Both the position numbers and the translations under genes were made by a program. Positions 58,709 to 64,000 of a stretch of 64,000 nucleotides of DNA are shown here, piece after piece. The notes beneath the pieces are model-generated. The model was not told where the DNA came from. It saw nothing but the letters and a program-made list of their open reading frames with translations, and did no database searches. Numbering within the stretch: position 1 is the stretch's first letter; each line of letters opens with the position of its first letter. The DNA is from Cryptomeria japonica (taxonomy: Eukaryota > Streptophyta > Pinopsida > Cupressales > Cupressaceae): assembly GCF_030272615.1 (NCBI RefSeq), contig NC_081411.1:156016971-156080970 (forward strand), in the 5' to 3' direction.

Positions 58709-59520
58709 TGTAGGGCACCTAGCACTCCAAGAATGTAAAATTTGATTTCTTTTTAGTTTGTGAGTTAATGTGTGATGTAATAATGGACCAACCATTTAGA
58801 ATTCAGTAGAGCCATGGTTGAGTTGTCAAAATTTTGGTTTGAGTCAATTGTGCTCAGGATGCTGTTAGACTGAGAAGTGAGATGCTTAGGTAGTTCATAG
58901 GAAAAATACTCCAGATGAATGTATTCATGATTTAGGAGTCAATTGAGTAGTGTTCAGGTCTTTTATGGTGTTTGAGGACCTTTAGGAGTCTTAGAATGCA
59001 AGATAATGCAAATTTGCATACTGGAGCAAAAGTTGTCAAAAGTTGCTGAGCAACATTTTGCAATTTCTTGCAAAAGTTGTAATTTTGGTTATGGGCGTTA
59101 GGAAGTTGGTTGAACCAAATAAAACAAGTGGATATAATCCAAATTTCACTTCATTGTATGGGTTGGAGGATTGGAAATGCAAGAGCAAGTTTTTGGTTTG
59201 TGAAGCAATCTTGTTTCCACTGGTTTTTTATAGTTTTGTCTTATTTTCATTGCTTGTATGGTCTAGTACGGACTATATGGTGTAAAATAATTGATATCTT
59301 TGTATTTTTATTGTATTTTATTTCAATGAGGTTGATTTGTAGGTTTTATTGTTCCATGTTGTAGAGATTTCTCTCATTCTTTAGCACTAGTAGGGTTTAA
59401 GAGCAAGAAATGGCTCTAGCCTAGGCATTCTTTGATGGAACTTGTTGAAATAATTAAGAATGATAGGTTAGGTTTTGTATATAGTTTTGGAGTAGGGTGT
59501 GTGATGTTTCAGGTCCAGGA
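58709..59520 (+). repeat. 3' LTR of the chromodomain Gypsy element, right edge uncertain
   Basis: A purine tract (CAGGGGAGTATGG) precedes TGTAGGGCACC at 58709, 24 bases after the polyprotein stop. No matching 5' LTR is in the window, so the right edge cannot be fixed. The frames at 59043-59364 overlap and look like chance. Confidence 0.5.
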
Positions 59521-60794
59521 GGAGGAGAAAAAATGAAGGCCTAGGCTCACCGCTGGGAGTAGGTGAGTTAGGATAGTAAGCAAAGTGCGATTTGTGAGAA
59601 CATGGAGATTGATGCAGGCATATGTATGGAAATCCATCTGAGTTCCCTTGAAGTTTCCCAAAGTGTTTAGAGTAGGAGATTTGACTGGTGAAGGGTTCTA
59701 GACCAATTTTGTCAATCCATCAGTTAAGCCTAAAACCCCACAAAATAGTGCAACATTGGAAACCACACCTGTATGGATAACCCAGATGCACTTTTCCATT
59801 ATTGCCTATAACATCCAAAAGGGTATCTGAATCCATAATTTATTCCTAGGCTTGTTATGGACTTTTATAATTTAGACCCCAAAAACTGCTGAAGGAGGGG
59901 TAATGCAATTAGGCGTATTTAGGTGCTAGTAGAGACATAGAAGGCTTGAGAAACCATGGCGATGGATTTGGTGAGTCCTAAAATTAAAAAAATGTTGAAG
60001 ACACCTTATTAATGCGTTAAGAAACCAGAAGAAGAGTTTGTGTGTTAAGATCCTAACAGGAGTGGTTGGAGCCCAGGAGAGGTGAGTTTGAGTAACTGAG
60101 GTGACAACCTCAAGTGGAGGAGTTGATTGTCCAGAAACCTTTGGCTATACCTAGGAGGCAAGTCAAGAATGTTTAGACCTTGGATGTTTCATTGTCACAA
60201 TCCCTGCCAAGTGCCATAGGAAGGACTTGAGTAGTTGTAGGGTTGAGGAGGACAAGTCACTTAGGAAGGTGAAACCATCAAGGCTCAAAGACTCTCTGCA
60301 TCAATAGTTCAAAGGAATTAATCTAAAGGAGGTAGAGTAATATCTCCCAAGCTAGTAGCGTGGCACACAAAAATTTGAATATCTAATTTCCCTTGTATAT
60401 CTTGATTGAGACCATTATTGTTAATAATCTCATCATATAAATGAGCATTTAATTTTTCTTCCAGTGCTAGATAATATTTAGTACTATTATCAATCATAGG
60501 GATAATGATATCTATCTTTGCCAATACACAAATTTTGCTTGTATATTCAACATTTCTAGCTAGCATCAAGTCATCAATCTAGGAGCTAATATCCAACTTG
60601 TTACTAAATTGCAAATAATCTATTGAAGTAGAAAGGTATTATAAAGAGTTAGAGACAATTTCGACATTAACCAATATACCATAATGAAAAATAGGGTCAA
60701 GGTTATAGAGGGAAACTAGGTACTAAAAAGAGTAGATAAGATCTCAATATTAGGATAGGGTGGAGACTCATATACAATCTAAGGCCTGGTCAAT
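59521..60794 (+). other. Unassigned stretch between a Gypsy LTR and a LINE fragment
   Basis: No recognised gene. A coding-like plus-strand frame runs from about 60096 to 60330 with two stops and Glu/Lys/Ser-rich content. A minus-strand 83-codon frame (60318-60569) has no known domain. Purine-rich GGTGAG words near 59560 and 60080 may belong to a retroelement leader. Confidence 0.35.
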
Positions 60795-61340
60795 TCATTC
60801 TAGGGAAGCTAGAAAGGTGAAGAGAAAAAAATTATTCCAGGCTAGATAATGCATCATGACTAAAGATAGAGTTAGGCTATTGAACCCAATAGAATCTTCA
60901 AGGAAGCCTTTAGACTCTTTTTTGTTCATAGAAGCCTCATAATCAAATTTACCACTAAGAACATTCTTAGGAACATTCTCTTTTCCATCAACATTCTTAG
61001 GAACATTATTAACTATATTTGGTTGGGCTCTAGGGTTTTCTAATTTGCCTTTAATAATAGGATAGTTTCTTCTAATGTGTCCTTCCCTCCAACAAAGGAA
61101 GCAATCATTGAGGTATCCATGTATTTCTATATTGTAGGATGAAAAATTTCCTCCTAGATATATGTGAGTCACCTCAAGGATTTTTAGTTCTTAGAGCCAA
61201 TGAGACAAGAACTCTCACATCCATATGGAGGAGACTACCCTTAGTCTCTTTAATCCTCATTATATTTCCAATTGGGAAAGATCCATTATGGCAAGAATGC
61301 CCATAGTAAGGGAGGAACATTTTTATGGTTAACCATATAG
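60795..61340 (-). pseudogene. LINE ORF1 fragment with a CCHC-like knuckle
   Basis: The minus strand reads IGNIMRIKETKGSLLHMDVR near 61250 and ARTK-like sequence ending before HIYLGG. It then has a knuckle CFLCWREGHIRRNYP (61080-61110) in which the last Cys is Tyr, and an Asn/Lys-rich tail (60795-61060). The order matches plant L1-type ORF1 proteins, which coat LINE RNA. One stop separates the two halves. Confidence 0.6.
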
Positions 61341-62073
61341 GGTAAGTTTACGGAAAACAATGTCTAAACCTTGCAATTATAAAAGGTTATTATTGATAAA
61401 TAAGAATGGGGGGTTGTAAGGGAGTACCCCCATTGTGGGGTTTGGGAGGGTGCCCCCCAATGGTGGTTTATAGGTAGTTCTCTTGAAAGGCACATTTTAT
61501 GTATAATTTATCATTATAAATATTGATTGTTTATCATTAGGTCACAAATCTAACAATGGATATTTTGTGTGCTTTGCTTGCCATAGAAGAAAACCCAATT
61601 TTATGAGGGCATTGTATTACAATTGTGTATTGTGATGTATTCTAAGATTTTGATAGCTATTGAGTTTCCTCTATATCTTCACTAGTGATACTCTTGTGAG
61701 AAGACTGCTCTATAAGTATAATTTAATTTGTTGTTGATTTTTTATTAATATATCGAGTGTCTTTTGTAATGTGGGATTTTTTTCTCAAAAGGGCTTCCCC
61801 CCATGTAAATCATTGTGTTGTGGTATGCATGCTATTTATGCTCATTTTTTTAAGCTTCTATAATTATTGTAAAGATTTGTAAACTTTTGCATAACCCTCC
61901 TCTCAAGGTTAGTCTAAGGAGTTGTTCCAGTAGACCTTAATTTCCTTTCAGGTGATATTAGAGTCTTATCACCTTTGGTTTTCATTGTGGGTTGTTGGGA
62001 TTTTTGAACTAATACAAATTTGAGTGGGAGCTTGTGGAAAAGATACTTTGTGATTTGTTATAGAAAATTTTAA
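61341..62073 (+). other. Probable LTR and leader of the Copia fragment
   Basis: No gene. GGTGATATTAGAGTC (about 61951-61965) resembles a decayed initiator-Met primer site (TGGTATCAGAGC) and precedes the gag ATG at 62074 by about 110 bp, as in Copia elements. The preceding 500 bp would then be LTR. The left edge cannot be set; a C/G-rich palindrome-like block lies at 61425-61465. Confidence 0.4.
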
Positions 62074-62867
62074 ATGACAAGTTCATCAAGGAAAATAGAG
62101 GTGGAGAAATGTTATAGAAATAATTTTTCCATGTGGAAGCTAAAGATGGAGGATATATTAATAGATCAAGATATGTGGTATACTATTGATGAGAATGTCT
62201 TTAGACCTAAAAATACTACTAGTGCTACTTAGTATGGTGTTATGCACTATAAAGCCAATGGTCTAATTAGATTATTCTTATTAGACATTGTTTTAATTGA
62301 TATCCATGAAGAGTCCTCCACAAATAAGATATAGAATAAACTTGGTGAGATTTATCAAGCTAAATATACAGTGAATAAGATTTTCTTGCGGAAGAAATTG
62401 TATTCATTGAGAATGGAAAAATTAAAAACCAACTAGAAGCATTCAATATGTTAATTTCTCAATTGGCATCTATTGGTGTCAAAATGGACAAGTAGGAGAA
62501 ATTATAGATCTTGTTTTGTTCTTTTCTAATTTGTGGGATTCTCTAGTTATGGTTGTCAATAATACTTCTATTGTTTTAAAAATTGAAAATCTAGTGGGTT
62601 TTTTTATTTCTAAAGAGATGAGGAGGAAGGTATCCATAAATGCCAAGGAGACCATAATTATTCATGGAAGACTTAAGGAAAAATGTAAGAAGAATGAGAA
62701 GTGTGATAAATCCAAGTCCAAGGGGATATCCAAATCTCCTAGAAATTCCAAAGTTATTTGTTGGAATTGTGGCAATTATAGACACTTCCATAAGAATTGC
62801 AAAGAAGACAAGAAGAAGAAGAAAAAAAATTGATTTTAATTTTAAATCTAAGAATGAAGATAATGAT
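62074..62867 (+). pseudogene. Copia gag fragment
   Basis: From ATG 62074 the plus strand reads MTSSSRKIEVEKCYRNNFSM, then WKLKMEDILIDQDMW, the start of Copia gag. Stops (first TAG at about 62230) and a shift follow. The nucleocapsid end is 62690-62830, with the knuckle CWNCGNYRHFHKNC (the usual Gly before His is Arg), then a Lys run. The element is cut at about 62868 by LINE sequence in the same orientation. Confidence 0.75.
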
Positions 62868-64000
62868 TCTTTGTGTAATGTGATCTACCAAATTATCACT
62901 AAATTGATGGCTAAGAGGCTGAAGCCTTGGCTTAGTAGATTAATTTTCGAAGATCAAGGGGGATTTGTCTCTGGAAGACAGATTTTGGATGATGTCATCA
63001 CAACTGTTGAAGCAGTGCATTCCATGGTTGTCTCTAAGGAGAAGGCTATGTTTATAAAGCTTGATATGGCCAAAGCCTATGATAGGGTGAGATGGAATTT
63101 TTTGCAAAAGGTTCTCATAGCTTTTGGATTTGGAAGTGAATGGATTAGTTGGGTTATGAGATGCATCACCTCTTCTTCCTTTGTTTTTCTTATTTTAATG
63201 ATTAGCCAACTGATTTATTTGGTGCTACTAGAGGCCTTAAGCAAGGAGATCCTCTCTCCCCCCCTATACATTTATTTTGATAGCTGAAGGTTTGGGAAGA
63301 TTTTTCAAGTCTTAAGTTAGGCAAGGTTTGATTCAGGGATGGAGGTGGGGTCATGACATTCTTCCTTCCTCTCATCTTCAATTTGTGGATGATATTGCAT
63401 TAATGTGGGCTGCTAGAATAAATGAAGTGACAAATTTTAGAAGAGCTCTGGATATTTATGTGAAGGCCTCTAGACAACTAATTAATGAGGAAAAATCTCA
63501 TATCTTTTTCTTCAATACTCCCGCTCCCATTAAAGTGAGGATTGCGCAGATTTTGAGGTTTCAAATTGGTATGCTTCCTTTTGTTTACCTTGGAATTCCT
63601 CTTTCAGTTCATAGATTGCCTAGAGTTTTCTGGCAAGAAATTTTGGATAAGTTTCGAAGCAAGGTGTGCCACTAGACTAATAGGTGGCTCTCAACTGCTA
63701 GTAGAGTTACCCTTTTAAAGTCAGTAGTTTAGGTGCTTCCTATTTATAGGTGTTTTGTGCAGTCAGCCCCCACAAGCTTTATTAAGGAATTTGATGCCCT
63801 CTCTAGATAGTTCTTATGGACTGGCAATTTTCTTTCCTCCAAGTGGAGTTTGGTTAACTAGGATAATGTGTGCAAATAAAAAAAGGAGGGTGGCCTTGGT
63901 TTGCGAAAAACTATCTTGAATGGTTGCGCTCTTGCTGGTAAGCTATTTTGGAGATGGTGTGTAAATCAAGATCAAGGATGGGCTAGTATCCTTAGGATTA
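62868..64000 (+). mobile_element. 5'-truncated LINE (L1-type) reverse transcriptase, running off the window
   Basis: Begins inside RT at SLCNVIYQIITKLMAKRLKP, then DQGGFVSGRQILDD, FIKLDMAKAYDRVRW, FGFGSEWISWVM, a damaged GDPLSP-type box (near 63250), LQFVDDIALMW (the FADD-type catalytic box, kept as FVDD), FVYLGIPL, then LSTASRVTLLKSV and KKEGGLGLRKT up to the window edge. There is one frame change near 63290 and several stops after 63675. A start inside RT is typical of incomplete reverse transcription during LINE insertion. Confidence 0.85.

Overview
The window is nuclear DNA from a seed plant. The best guess is a gymnosperm (conifer type): AT-rich, almost wholly built of nested and decayed LTR retrotransposons and LINEs, with one host gene whose largest intron (6.8 kb) is loaded with retroelement debris. 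The lineage call is an inference from this texture and from the retroelement families; no species can be named. I see no rRNA, tRNA or CRISPR.

Layout. (1) 434-8196 is a complete, young, plus-strand LTR retrotransposon (LTRs of 1209 and 1232 bp, 5-bp target duplication GAAGC). It encodes one long gag-protease protein and no reverse transcriptase or integrase, so it is non-autonomous. It sits in the leader of an older minus-strand Gypsy element (1-433 and 8202-8880). (2) 8883-10490 is an LTR read on the minus strand. It appears to serve both that left element and a second minus-strand Gypsy element of the Tat type with dual RNase H, whose integrase, RNase H domains, RT, protease and gag run from about 11.4 kb to 25.1 kb. 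(3) That Tat element is split by a second complete non-autonomous LTR element at 15982-22537 (LTRs of 808 and 809 bp, target duplication AAGGA, initiator-Met type primer site). It carries a coiled-coil protein with four CCHC knuckles and a second reading frame of about 1,000 codons that I cannot assign to a retroviral function. This is the most interesting object here. (4) About 27.7-29.75 kb is a decayed minus-strand Copia element.

(5) 32198-41745 (plus) is the host gene: a seven-exon FAD-dependent monooxygenase of the plant MO1/CTF2-like class, 431 codons, with all splice junctions GT-AG and in frame and a TATA box about 100 bp upstream. Intron 5 contains a minus-strand LINE remnant with a readable RNase H domain and a second retroelement-like tail. 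(6) 43.98-55 kb is a patchwork of minus-strand remnants: a Gypsy integrase end, a Copia gag-integrase with its primer site and adjacent LTR, and a chromovirus-like Gypsy with its primer site and LTR edge. (7) 55.18-58.68 kb is a plus-strand chromodomain Gypsy polyprotein without its 5' end, followed by the start of its 3' LTR. (8) From 60.8 kb on there is a minus-strand LINE ORF1 fragment, then a plus-strand Copia gag fused to a 5'-truncated LINE reverse transcriptase that runs off the window.

The host gene is the only non-transposon gene recognised. The mobile elements show repeated insertion into one another and inactivation by point changes, many of the C-to-T type expected at methylated sites, plus a few frameshifts.
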